Part shown: positions 17,491 to 25,441 of the stretch, piece after piece
Position numbering within the stretch: position 1 is the first letter of the stretch
How the letters are laid out: each line of letters starts with the position of its first letter
From: Mycoemilia scoparia
Lineage: Eukaryota; Kickxellomycota; Kickxellomycetes; Kickxellales; Kickxellaceae
Assembly (NCBI GenBank): GCA_027575805.1
Contig: JANBPU010000231.1
Coordinates: 1-25,441, forward strand
Length of the DNA: 25,441 nucleotides
Direction of reading: 5' to 3'
Notes under the pieces: model-generated
Told to the model about the DNA's origin: nothing
What the model saw: only the letters and a program-made list of their open reading frames with translations
Database searches by the model: none
Position numbers and translations under genes: made by a program

Positions 17491-17967
17491 CTGGTAATTA
17501 ACCAGTACATGATTAGATTGTATTTAATTGTTATTAAATGTTGATGCAATTTATAGTTGAAATTCTGTTCATACTCTGTCGGTGTTACTATTTGAGAATG
17601 TAATACATTTAGTGTCATAGCTGGGGAAATATTAAACTTGCATCAACAAATAGTTTTTGACAATTTATTTATATAAATATCAACAAATAAATTTAAAATG
17701 CAACACCGTGGTCACAGTGTTTAGCCATGGTATACAATTATAACAATTAAATGGGTATATACAAAGAATAAAAAACTTGCAACCTGAAATCACATTTGAT
17801 TTCTGTGCACTTTCTGTGTATGGTTCCAGAGTTTGGTTGTTCTTCTAGTCCCATTCAATTTGCGTTTTTGATATTGGACTTTTGATGCCAATACAATACT
17901 AGTTTTGGCACAAGACCATTTATCTTTTCTTATTTTTAAACATAAAAGATCATTGGCCTTTTTAGGT

Positions 17968-18135
17968 TCAGAGCACTACTGGGGTGTGAGCTAATAGCTC
18001 TCCCAGTTGATTCTGGGGTTTCCCCCACCACCAGCAGCATGTGTTGGGGGGTTCATATATTCCATTTGGATCATGACGTTTTTTGAGCTTTGACTGAGAA
18101 GTTACAGTTGATGAGTGGAAGCTGCCTAAATTCAT
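17968..18135 (-). CDS. Short ORF of repeat B (55 aa; 75 aa from 18195)
   Basis: Encodes exactly the same residues as the frame in copy A, with two silent base changes. The conserved TATAAAAA (18185-18192) precedes the ATG at 18135 by 50 bp. Function unknown; constraint may act on the DNA or RNA rather than on a protein. Confidence 0.35.
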   Translation of the reverse strand: MNLGSFHSSTVTSQSKLKKRHDPNGIYEPPNTCCWWWGKPQNQLGELLAHTPVVL

Positions 18136-18854
18136 TTTATATAATAAATTTGTGAAGATAAAACATTCAGACAATAGCAGGCCCTTTTTATACATTTTGG
18201 AGTTTCTTACAACAGCTCAGATAGTTGAACTTTTCAACTACACACAGAACTGTGCCAATTGCGCTGCTTTTTCCTCTCTGTGTGGGTGTTGAGATCCCCC
18301 AGCTGTTCTCAAGTCGAATGTCTTGATTTTAAAAGTGTCTCTTTGTGGAATTGGCAGCTGATTCCTACTTGTGAAAATACTCCTACATTTGAGAGATTGT
18401 GCAGGAGGTGACTCTGCTCCATCTGACCATTTCAACAAAGAAATCCCAGGTTATATTAAAAATTATCATAGTGAATCACCTACTTTGGACATCCATAAAT
18501 CCAAGTGGTCAGCATTATTTTGGCTATAGAGGGAAAAGATAGTAAAAATATTGAGTTGTATTTATCTCATTGCCTGTGCCTAGAGTAGCATTTATCCATC
18601 CAAGTGGGCCTGTTCAGATGATCAATTAAAGGATGAGTGTTTAATCAAGTGTATCATATATAAAAACGAATCTGAGTTGATAAAGCACAGGTGATCATGT
18701 TGGGGTTAAAGAATGGAAATGTAGAAAAGTCAGCTGCAATGTAGGATTATACTCGGCATTTATATTTTAATTAGATTGACAACAGATCTCTTTTTTGAAG
18801 ATAGTTTAAAAATGGCTAAAGAATTGACTGATAGATAGAAAAGATAAAAAGCAA

Positions 18855-18970
18855 ATTGCAACACCAGGTGTTCCCACTTGGTCCCCCACAGTAGTACTCT
18901 CCTGGCCATAACGAACTTGGTTACGGTGATCGGACGGGAACCGAAATTTTCTCGTTTGTATGGTCGCAAT
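18855..18970 (-). rRNA. 5S rRNA-like sequence of repeat B
   Basis: A 116 nt match to the 5S of copy A with five differences. One changes CAAGCACGTT to CAAGTTCGTT in the internal control region, and another alters the 5' arm of helix I outside its first pairs (GCAACC to GCGACC). Helix I is therefore slightly weakened, and the T-run after the 3' end is interrupted (TTTGC before TTTTT). It may be a pseudogene while copy A is the better candidate for a functional gene. Confidence 0.65.
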
Positions 18971-19137
18971 TCGAAAAATAAAAAATAAAACATTATTTAG
19001 TAGTAGTGGAACTATAAAATGGTAAATATAGGAAATCTTGTTTAAGGATAACCCATTGTTCAAGCTAATTGCATTCGTCAATGTAGAACATGACTAAATG
19101 GATTATCAAAATGAAACAGTAGCTATAAAAAATATAC

Positions 19138-19613
19138 ATGCCAATGATCACCACTGATGTTACCACTTTAGCCAAATTCATAAATGATTATACTTGTGAT
19201 ATGCCACTCAACAACATTGCTTTGTTACTCGATGACGTATTTGCTAATAATAGCCATAAAGATACTTTTGGCGAAATTTTGGACTCCTGGTTTATCAGTC
19301 CCCAATGCTGCCTTGCTAAAAAAGATGAAAGCAAAATTAGCCATCAAAGAAATTATATTAGCTCTTGGAGATCAATGTCTAAAATGGATAGTAGTTCAGC
19401 TTGACATCAAGGCACTTTGTAGCTAACGGCTGTTGTGCTAGATGGATGTATATAGCTCTTGAAGTCCATATCTCTGGTATTCACCCCCAAGATTCACAAC
19501 ATCTTCAACAGGATCCATTTAGTACATGTTCCTTTAGTATGTTCTTTAACATGAACAAACCAATCACAGGGAACGATAATAAACGCTCCAAGCATTGCTT
19601 CAAATTTCTATAG
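19138..19613 (+). pseudogene. Possible decayed coding region in three frames
   Basis: Three overlapping open stretches follow one another: 19138-19404 (frame 1, ATG start, with helical-looking ITTDVTTLAKFINDY and LLLDDVFANN), 19184-19426 (frame 2, with KAKLAIKEIILALGDQCLKW) and 19401-19613 (frame 3, no ATG). The pattern is what frameshifts in a former gene would leave, or a spliced gene whose introns I could not place. No family is recognised, and chance frames remain possible. Confidence 0.22.
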
Positions 19614-20150
19614 ATTCTTTGAGAATGCAATCCAAAGCAATTTTCAAGTTTCCGCAAACTTGCTTTTGCTGGATATGTCTTTAGTGAAGTTTCTTTATGC
19701 TTTTTACAGGATATTTGCTTTTAGGTATTATAATAAACGCTTTATGAAACACCATTTTAGGGTATTCTAGTTTTAGTATAAAGAGTTAAACCGTACTATT
19801 TCCTTAATTCATACAAAACCACGTACGCGTGAGCAAGCCCTAGCTTTTACAATCCTTTGGTTTGGCGTTTAGATTTTCGCAAATAAAGCTGTCTCACATA
19901 CGATGATGTGGATTTGCGCAGTGACAAAGAAAATGACTCTAAGTGAGAGTGTAAAAGTATGCACAAGAAAAAATAGACGACAGCCCTTTAGCTACACTTC
20001 TTTATGTCTTTTTAGTCATTTCTAATAAAGCTACATGAAGGGAAGGGCATGTAGTTGGTTTTAAAAGGGCTTTTGGAAGTTATATCGCAACACAATCTCA
20101 TCATATACACATGGATGGAGAATAATAAACGAGCTTGGGCTTTAATTGAG
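19614..20150. other. Intergenic, no gene recognised
   Basis: No reading frame, RNA gene or repeat is supported in this stretch; its right part is the upstream region of the small secreted peptide gene. Confidence 0.5.
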
Positions 20151-20158
20151 TATAAATA
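20151..20158 (+). promoter_or_regulatory. TATA box of the secreted peptide gene
   Basis: TATAAATA, 193 bp before the ATG at 20351. An ATG 5 bp after it (about 20163) lies before any likely transcription start; no other ATG occurs until 20351. Confidence 0.5.
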
Positions 20159-20350
20159 GCAATGCACGACTCCAGCCACATTTTAAAAGCCACAAGTTTT
20201 CCCTAAAAACGCTTTCCTTTTAAACTTCACTGATCGATACATAGCCACACGCTCGTTCAATAACTTTTACCAGCTTGTGCACATTGCTTCATCAACGGCA
20301 GCATCCTCTATATCCCCAAATAAACCGAAAGATCTCTCACAATAGCAATA

Positions 20351-20506
20351 ATGAAATACCAAACCTCTTCGATTCAGTTCGCTACTCTTCTCTTGTTTGC
20401 TATCCTTCTTTTGTCTACTATGACAGTTGTTTCTGGATTTTCTGTAGGGAACCGTGCAGTTGCCGCCAAACCAAAGCTTTCACGGGTTGGTGCTGGTCAG
20501 GGATAA
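20351..20506 (+). CDS. Small secreted peptide precursor (51 aa)
   Basis: ATG at 20351 opens 51 codons ending in TAA (20504-20506). The product has a textbook signal peptide: polar MKYQTSSIQF, a hydrophobic core ATLLLFAILLLSTMTVV (11-27) and a likely cleavage near VSG-F (after residue 29), leaving about 22 residues rich in Ala, Lys and Gly (RAVAAKPKLSRVGAGQG) with no cysteine. The ATG is the first one after TATAAATA at 20151. The frame is shorter than usual annotation cut-offs. It could be a secreted signalling or effector-like peptide, or a short membrane-anchored protein if the core is not cleaved. No family is recognised. Confidence 0.5.
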   Translation: MKYQTSSIQFATLLLFAILLLSTMTVVSGFSVGNRAVAAKPKLSRVGAGQG

Positions 20507-21568
20507 ACGAGAAGATTACTTTGTTGGCGGATATATACTTGCTGTTATACCGATAACTACACAGACACATACGAAAAGTTTGAAGTGGACTTTGTTATTA
20601 GGGTCAATAGACAAACGTGTGTAGATTATAAGGTAAAATTGGAATTATATCATTTGCTTTTGTTATAAATACTTGAGGAAATGTATCACTAAATTGTATC
20701 CATATTTTGATTCTTAGCATTTAGCTCTTCTCCCATTTGTTGACGTTACTGACTGATAGAAAATGTATATTTGTGTCTCAATGTGTTTTATAGAGGTCAT
20801 TTGTAATATTTTGTGTTCTTGAATAATATATATATGTATATATACATACATAGACCATTAGGCCCTTTTCCCTTTTATTAAGTTTGTTTAATTCTGTTCT
20901 CTATTTCCATAATGCTCAAGAGTCTTTATCAATAGGGAACACAGCTCAGTACCCTCATATATTGTCTGGGGAAACAATTTCTACATAATTTGGAGAATCT
21001 CGAAGTCCTACTTTTTTGTTTAATTTCACTTTTTCTTGGATGTGATTGCTCAAAACAGGAGTTGATTGAGAAAACTTTGATTGGTTGTATATTTTTTGGT
21101 CTAATACCTCCATCAGTATTTAAGTCCAATACACACTAATATTTGGTTCGTTCTTGTAGATGAAGGGCGCTTGATACAAATAAGCAATTTTATGATAACA
21201 CTATCTGCATTGTATTTGCAATAACCTACAAGTAATAGTACAAATTCAAATCCACTTTAAAACATTACGAAATTTACTATAAATATTTTCTTTGAAACAT
21301 GCATTTACAAGATCCTGCAACGAACCCAAAGATACCAAACACCCAAATTTTTGTAAATAATAAAATCATTTGGATTTCCAAAAAAAAGTTTATTGTTTTA
21401 CAACCAAGATAACAAACTAGCAGAAAGGAAAAGGAAAAAGCAGTATGCCCAACTGCAAAGAAAAGATGAAAGCATGAAAGATAAAATTGATGAATCTGGT
21501 TAAACAGAAAAAATCTGCAATTTAGCAAGAGGATTCATCAACATATTTCTACTCATTCAGGAATCTTG

Positions 21569-21570
<2 letters not shown>
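20507..21570. other. Intergenic, no gene recognised
   Basis: Contains an AT-rich palindrome (TGTATATATACA, 20835-20846, in a TA-rich run). Minus-strand frames at 20929-21129 and 21277-21528 lack support: the first has no ATG start and the second is low-complexity Phe/Leu from an A-rich plus strand. Confidence 0.5.

Positions 21571-21616
<46 letters not shown>
21571..21616. repeat. Compound microsatellite (TC)15 (TATC)4
   Basis: Fifteen TC units followed by four TATC units, 30 bp past the 3' end of the minus-strand membrane protein gene, so probably in its 3' untranslated region. Confidence 0.95.
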
Positions 21617-21617
<1 letters not shown>

Positions 21618-21645
21618 TTGTAGTAAATCCCTAAAGGTGTGTTTT

Positions 21646-22239
21646 CTAAATTTGGACACCTAAAAAGAGAGAGTAAACCATTAACAAAAGGATGATAAAG
21701 AATGGCATATACGCAGGGAAAAAGTCGAGTTCTGGAGAAGACAAAGACTCATTTTCAATACCTATCACCACAAGTATTTGAAGAAAGCACAAGATGATAC
21801 AAAAAAGCACCCCAATGTCACGAGACACTTGAAGTGCAAATATTATATTAACCAGGGCTCCCAAGATAACCAAGCCCGAAGGAGGTCTTCCAATGATTAT
21901 CCTTACCCAAGCTTTGCACAAGGGTACAAATATGATGGCCCAGGCTACAATATTGTTGCCAGTTATCCGGACGCTAAGCAAAATGTCGGCCAGCGTGTAG
22001 GCATATTTAAACAGTATCTTTACAGGGCCTTTTAAAGCGTCTTGATACTTACACTCAAAGATCCAATACCATGCATAGAGTAATATAATTGCCACTATGT
22101 TGAATATGATAAGGTCCAGAGATAACACCAGCTTGGGTTCAGAGGAAAAAGCATTAACGTTATTGGTGGTATTTTGGGTGATAATTTTGAATGCACCTAC
22201 TGCGAGGTTGCACAAAAAGACCAGCAATGATACGAGCAT
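21646..22239 (-). CDS. Hypothetical multi-pass membrane protein
   Basis: A 197-residue protein with about six hydrophobic segments (near 2-20, 37-60, 78-112 possibly two, 121-138, 142-161 and 174-196) and short loops such as FECKYQDALKGPVK and GRPPSG. No transporter or enzyme signature is recognised. TATAAATA on this strand (22390-22397) lies 151 bp before the ATG at 22239, and the only intervening ATG (22381) is too close to the TATA box to be transcribed. The same frame, however, stays open for 51 codons upstream of that ATG with protein-like composition (YRWPQIEQILSPGTFPVALG), so an unseen upstream exon or a longer N-terminus is possible. Confidence 0.6.
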   Translation of the reverse strand: MLVSLLVFLCNLAVGAFKIITQNTTNNVNAFSSEPKLVLSLDLIIFNIVAIILLYAWYWIFECKYQDALKGPVKILFKYAYTLADILLSVRITGNNIVAWAIIFVPLCKAWVRIIIGRPPSGLVILGALVNIIFALQVSRDIGVLFCIILCFLQILVVIGIENESLSSPELDFFPAYMPFFIILLLMVYSLFLGVQI

Positions 22240-22389
22240 GACGATAGTTCTTGGCTTGAAAAAGGCGTGCGGATTGTTAGAGCTTATTCTCTTGAAGGTG
22301 CTGTTGTTGCTGTGCTTAGTTGGATATCCAAGAGCGACGGGAAAGGTTCCAGGAGATAAAATTTGCTCTATTTGGGGCCATCTGTAGTC

Positions 22390-22397
22390 TATTTATA
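22390..22397 (-). promoter_or_regulatory. TATA box of the membrane protein gene
   Basis: TATAAATA on the minus strand, 151 bp before the ATG at 22239. The same bases also contain an in-frame TAA and an AATAG that could be read as a splice acceptor, so its role is not certain. Confidence 0.4.
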
Positions 22398-22690
22398 TTC
22401 TAATTCTTTTGTTTTTGGTTATAACTATTTGAATTTGTTGTCACTGCTCAAAAAGCAGCAAAATAATCATTTGAAAACTCTCGAAAATTTTATAAATTTT
22501 TATTTAGTCAAAATTCTAAAACATCTCGAACAAAAAAATGTTTAGAAAATGTGGCATTTTGCCATTTTTGCAATTATTATGACTATAACATTTTATTTTG
22601 ATATGGGCTGTGTTTTTTTAGAAAATTTTATTTTGCTTGATTTACAAAAATACGGCCTATATACAAACCCAATATCGTCATATTAATTGA

Positions 22691-22923
22691 CTAAAATTGG
22701 CCACACAAACTTTGGAGATTGTTTTTATAGAATGGAATTTTTCTAACACAAAAATATAAATCAGGACAAATTTTTTTATATCTAGCAATAGCAGTTGAAT
22801 CCAAATTATAATATGCAACATCGCTACAGAAAGTTAAGGCTGATGAGCCGAATTTGAAGGGAATGTATGGAATTGGAATTTGTTTCACATTTTATGGCGA
22901 GCTGACCATATCTTTTGAAGCAT
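22691..22923 (-). pseudogene. Possible frameshifted coding remnant
   Basis: The minus strand has an open stretch without its own ATG (22691-22891) with protein-like content (IPIPYIPFKFGSSALTFC). Just upstream in another frame an ATG at 22923 reads MLQKIWSARHKM and then stops, so one frameshift would join the two. No family is recognised and no promoter is seen; chance remains possible. Confidence 0.2.
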
Positions 22924-23115
22924 AATTCACTTTTTTATTTTTTTACACAAAGGTCTTGGCCAAAAGAGTGTACTGAAAATATCTATGGAACAAGGCCAGA
23001 TGATATTTGGCAATAGTGATATTTGAATCATTTATACTTTAACAACTCACTCAGCTTTCTTGCTCTAAATAATGGCTAACTGTTCTCTACTCTATTCTAA
23101 TCTCCAGTCACAAAG

Positions 23116-23124
23116 TATATAAAT
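23116..23124 (+). promoter_or_regulatory. TATA box of the two-exon orphan gene
   Basis: TATATAAAT, 74 bp before the ATG at 23198 with no ATG in between. Confidence 0.55.
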
Positions 23125-23197
23125 TGGCCGAAAACTCTATTCTGCTCATAAAGAACTATAAAAACATTTTTTTCGAATCTTGTTAGCATTAGTTCAC

Positions 23198-24109
23198 ATG
23201 TCTGATAAACTTTATAAATTTGACGACAATATTAAATCTGAACCTTGGGATAGTGACTCCAAGTAAGTATCCCTTACAAACATGCAAACATTGTATTTTA
23301 TACACTTTGCTTGACAGCATTAGATAATAAGTACACTTGCTTTATATTATAGGCAGCCACAAAACAGAGAAGACTCGATCAACACTGCAGTCAAACCGGC
23401 CATTAAACAACAGCAACACCAACATGAAATGCTGGCAAACATTTTTACCCAATTTGTAAACCTACTTAATTCCAAAAATAATGGCAGAAAATATGACACT
23501 GATATTCTAAACAATCCTGAAATTGGCCAGCAAAACCATGATGCTTTTTATGACATTTACAGGATGTTTATAGGTCTACAACATTGCGAAAAAAGAATCA
23601 AAAACTTTGTTTCGCTAAACATTGAGCTTGATCTCACCGCCGTGACTGGCCCCTCTATTTTCCATATAAACCTAACCAAAGTTAGCCAACGTTTCAACAG
23701 CAAAGCAATGATAAACAATGAAACCTCAAATTATAATGTCTTTCCAGGATTTGACCGTGAAGCTTTATGGAACTTTCTTGACCAAGAAACAGTCATAGAT
23801 GATATTCTTTCATTAACCAAAGAATTGGTAGAATGTATGGAGATATTCAATAAGGATCTAAGATATTGTTTGGTTGCAGCTGCAGATGGTGGCGTTGACG
23901 TTGAAAGTAGGAATTTGGTTGAAGTTTACAAGATTCAAAATATTCAATCAGCAATGAGTGGGTATTTGGAATGTATGATGGATAGAAAACCATATAAGGT
24001 AGGCGACAAAAAGTTGTCAGTATCTTTAGAAATGGCCTCGTTTGCTGATAATGATTTGGTTGTTAATGTTATTGCTCCAGTTATATGGATCATAATTTTT
24101 GAAGGGTGA
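23198..24109 (+). CDS. Hypothetical protein, two exons, ending inside a MITE
   Basis: Exon 1 is 23198-23262 (65 nt) and exon 2 is 23353-24109; joined they give 273 residues in one uninterrupted frame. The first exon encodes MSDKLYKFDDNIKSEPWDSD, which contains a sumoylation-type IKSE. A Gln/His run follows (40-46), then a mostly helical-looking, Asn/Asp/Leu-rich region, with no recognised domain, signal peptide or membrane helix. The start is the first ATG after a TATA box. The last seven or eight residues (from ..PVIW) and the TGA stop come from the left inverted repeat of the MITE at 24084. The gene is convergent with the orphan gene at 24538. Confidence 0.65.
23263..23352 (+). other. Intron of the two-exon orphan gene
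   Basis: 90 nt with 5' GTAAGT, a TTGAC branch-like site and 3' TTATAG. It interrupts a codon after its second base, and removal joins exon 1 exactly to the long downstream frame, which otherwise would start only at 23424-23429. Confidence 0.85.
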
Positions 24110-24189
24110 AAGTTGACTAGTAAAACTGGACATCCACTTGGCTGTGATTGTCCCTATAAATATTCACTCTTCAAAAATTATGATCCATA
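24084..24189 (+). mobile_element. MITE copy 4 (102 bp, TA-flanked), inserted at a gene end
   Basis: A 102 bp body (24086-24187) between TA dinucleotides. The two ends match closely: TGGATCATAATTTTTGAAGG on the left and TGGATCATAATTTTTGAAGA read inward on the right. The core GGCTGTGATTGTCCCTATAA is the family core; the region between left repeat and core differs in length from the 96 bp copies. Its left repeat supplies the end of the upstream reading frame. Confidence 0.88.
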
Positions 24190-24537
24190 TGTTAATCTAT
24201 CTCTAGATTGTGATTAGAATGTGAAACAGAGATTTATCTGTTACTAGATGAACTTGATAGGAGTTGATTGAAAAACTAAAAAACTTCATGACATGTCTAG
24301 CAATAATAGATAAATACAACACTTAATGTATGAATAAATTAATGCAATTATATGGATAGATTTTTCTGGGACAGAAATTGCTATTTATTAAAAACACTGC
24401 CACTACAAAACAAAGTGAAATTTCCCTGTATTGCAACCCTATTACAAAACCAGTGCCCAATTATTCCCAAATGTAAAGGTTACAACCATTTAGCCCGAGT
24501 ATATACCAGAATATAACAACTATCAGTCAGCCCTCAC
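24190..24537. other. Intergenic between convergent orphan genes
   Basis: AT-rich, no gene, repeat or RNA recognised. Confidence 0.5.
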
Positions 24538-25326
24538 TTACCACAATAGACATTGCCTTAGGTGGTCTACTTGTGATTCTTTAGGTTTTGAAAGATACCA
24601 TTGGCATTGTTGATGCTCCTTTCCATTAATGTAAGTAGAAAGATATCTGCTAAAGTTAACTATGCCGCTCAGCTCCTCACATTGATTAGTATCATTTTTA
24701 AGCCTCATCTTGTTAATAGTATAAAGATAAAAAAGCACATAAGACAAGGTCATATAGCACTGCCAATCAACATTCTTTTTTTCCAAAACTTTAGCCAGCT
24801 CATGACAAAAAATATCAGAAAAGCGGCCAAGTCCAGAATAAGTTTCAATCCATGATACAGCATTGGCAAAGTTTTCCTCTTTTATTTCGAACTGGCTGCC
24901 TGTAGCGAATTCTTGCTTAAGAAAGTAATCGTTGCCAACATGGGTTCCATATGCATTGACAAACTGTTGGGCCAATGCATACCGCTCATAGAATTTAACA
25001 GGATTACAGCATTTTCCTGAGTCATTAAACTTAATGGTGAAATTGCTTTTTTTGGGAAATTTAAGGTCAAAAAGATCAAAAGAGTAAGGGTCGAATTTAA
25101 ATATTCCACACTCATTCATTTTTTCAACCAAGATATTATCTTTGGATTCTGCATCCATAGTTTCTGGAAAGTTTTTAGCAAGAATATTCCAATAACTACA
25201 CCCGACCTTAATTAAAGCCAAGCTTTTAAATTCATCACTTAGTTTGTTATAGGGTTTGACATAGGCTGAATTGAAAAGTCCAATTAGACTTGTCCCCGCA
25301 ATATCATTTTTCACTTCGAAGGCCAT
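24538..25326 (-). CDS. Hypothetical protein (262 aa)
   Basis: The first ATG is at 25326 (the preceding codon is GTG). The product starts MAFEVKNDIAGTSLIG and has 262 residues, rich in Phe, Tyr, Lys and Asn, with scattered cysteines including a CC pair (106-107) and one hydrophobic stretch near 190-204 (YMTLSYVLFYLYTIN) that could be a buried helix or a weak membrane segment. No domain is recognised. The long uninterrupted frame and ordinary composition argue for a real gene. It is convergent with the two-exon orphan gene, and its promoter region lies at the window edge. Confidence 0.62.
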   Translation of the reverse strand: MAFEVKNDIAGTSLIGLFNSAYVKPYNKLSDEFKSLALIKVGCSYWNILAKNFPETMDAESKDNILVEKMNECGIFKFDPYSFDLFDLKFPKKSNFTIKFNDSGKCCNPVKFYERYALAQQFVNAYGTHVGNDYFLKQEFATGSQFEIKEENFANAVSWIETYSGLGRFSDIFCHELAKVLEKKNVDWQCYMTLSYVLFYLYTINKMRLKNDTNQCEELSGIVNFSRYLSTYINGKEHQQCQWYLSKPKESQVDHLRQCLLW

Positions 25327-25390
25327 CACAAGTTTTGTCTCTCAAAACTATACCAAAACAGTAACAAAAAGCTCTCAAAAAAATAAAATT

Positions 25391-25441
25391 GTTATATCAG
25401 CAAATATCTTGGTATATCAACTAATATCCTGATATATCCTG
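25391..25441. repeat. Short TATATC-type direct repeats at the window edge
   Basis: Related units TTATATCAGCAAATATC, GGTATATCAACTAATATC and TGATATATCCTG follow one another up to the end of the window, suggesting the start of a degenerate tandem repeat that continues outside. Confidence 0.4.

Larger units (their letters stand above)
17638..18993 (-). repeat. 5S-headed dispersed repeat, copy B
   Basis: The inverted counterpart of copy A (2644-4014), about 1.36 kb, with the 5S-like end at the right. The two boundaries match those of copy A: TTGC at 17638 and the T-rich run before the 5S at 18993. The inner block (about 17645-18360) is almost identical to copy A, including 60 of 60 bases at 18301-18360, while segments near 18440 and 18780 have diverged. 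The inverted repeat TGTTGATGCAA (17536-17546) / TTGCATCAACA (17638-17648) spans the outer boundary. Confidence 0.85.

Noticed and set aside
2644..18993. Copies A and B as the long terminal repeats of one large retrotransposon
   Set aside because: They are inverted, not direct, and the DNA between them encodes housekeeping genes, with no reverse transcriptase or integrase.
20275..20556. 93-codon frame overlapping the secreted peptide gene
   Set aside because: It begins at TTG; the other frame has a real ATG, a TATA box and a signal peptide.
21277..21528. 83-codon Phe-rich minus-strand frame
   Set aside because: The composition follows from A-rich plus-strand sequence; no promoter or motif supports it.

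Overview
The window looks like a chromosomal segment of a fungus. It is AT-rich by eye. It carries genes for squalene epoxidase (ERG1), the mitochondrial DNA polymerase gamma (MIP1, with a yeast-like C-terminal extension), a signal peptidase complex subunit (SPC1) and a cytosolic glutathione S-transferase. Introns are few and short (90 and 108 nt) with GT..AG borders, and promoters often carry the octamer TATAAATA. CTG codons fall at conserved leucines of Erg1 (for example in the SGLLPNPL stretch), so the standard genetic code fits. The two 5S rRNA-like loci lie apart from any rDNA array, as in fungi with dispersed 5S genes. The GST resembles those of early-diverging fungi, but I cannot place the organism securely.

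Layout. Positions 1-4150: a small MITE, the GST gene, about 0.8 kb with no recognisable gene, then a 1.37 kb repeat (copy A) that starts with a 5S rRNA-like gene, followed by a second MITE. 4150-5600: intergenic DNA with strong hairpins, then an orphan Gly/Tyr-tailed protein on the minus strand. 6088-14449: the conserved core, with ERG1 (-), a MITE, SPC1 (+, one intron) and MIP1 (-). 15152-16754: two unrecognised plus-strand genes, a small single-pass membrane protein and an Asn-rich basic, probably nuclear protein. 17370-18993: a diverged fragment and then copy B of the repeat, inverted relative to A and also carrying a 5S-like sequence at the same end. 19138-20506: decayed open frames and a short gene for a 51-residue peptide with a signal sequence. 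21646-25441: an orphan multi-pass membrane protein (-), a two-exon orphan gene (+) whose stop codon lies inside a fourth MITE, and a convergent orphan gene (-).

How the pieces relate. The conserved genes are ordinary housekeeping functions (sterol synthesis, ER signal peptide processing, mitochondrial DNA replication, detoxification) and do not form a functional cluster. The unusual content is in the repeats. A 5S-headed element is present twice as a large inverted repeat around the 13.6 kb ERG1-SPC1-MIP1 core; its inner block is almost unchanged between copies and encodes either a 55-75 residue protein or a structured RNA. A MITE family with four copies, three of them exactly 96 bp between TA dinucleotides, is scattered through the window. 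No tRNA, CRISPR array or complete autonomous transposon was seen.
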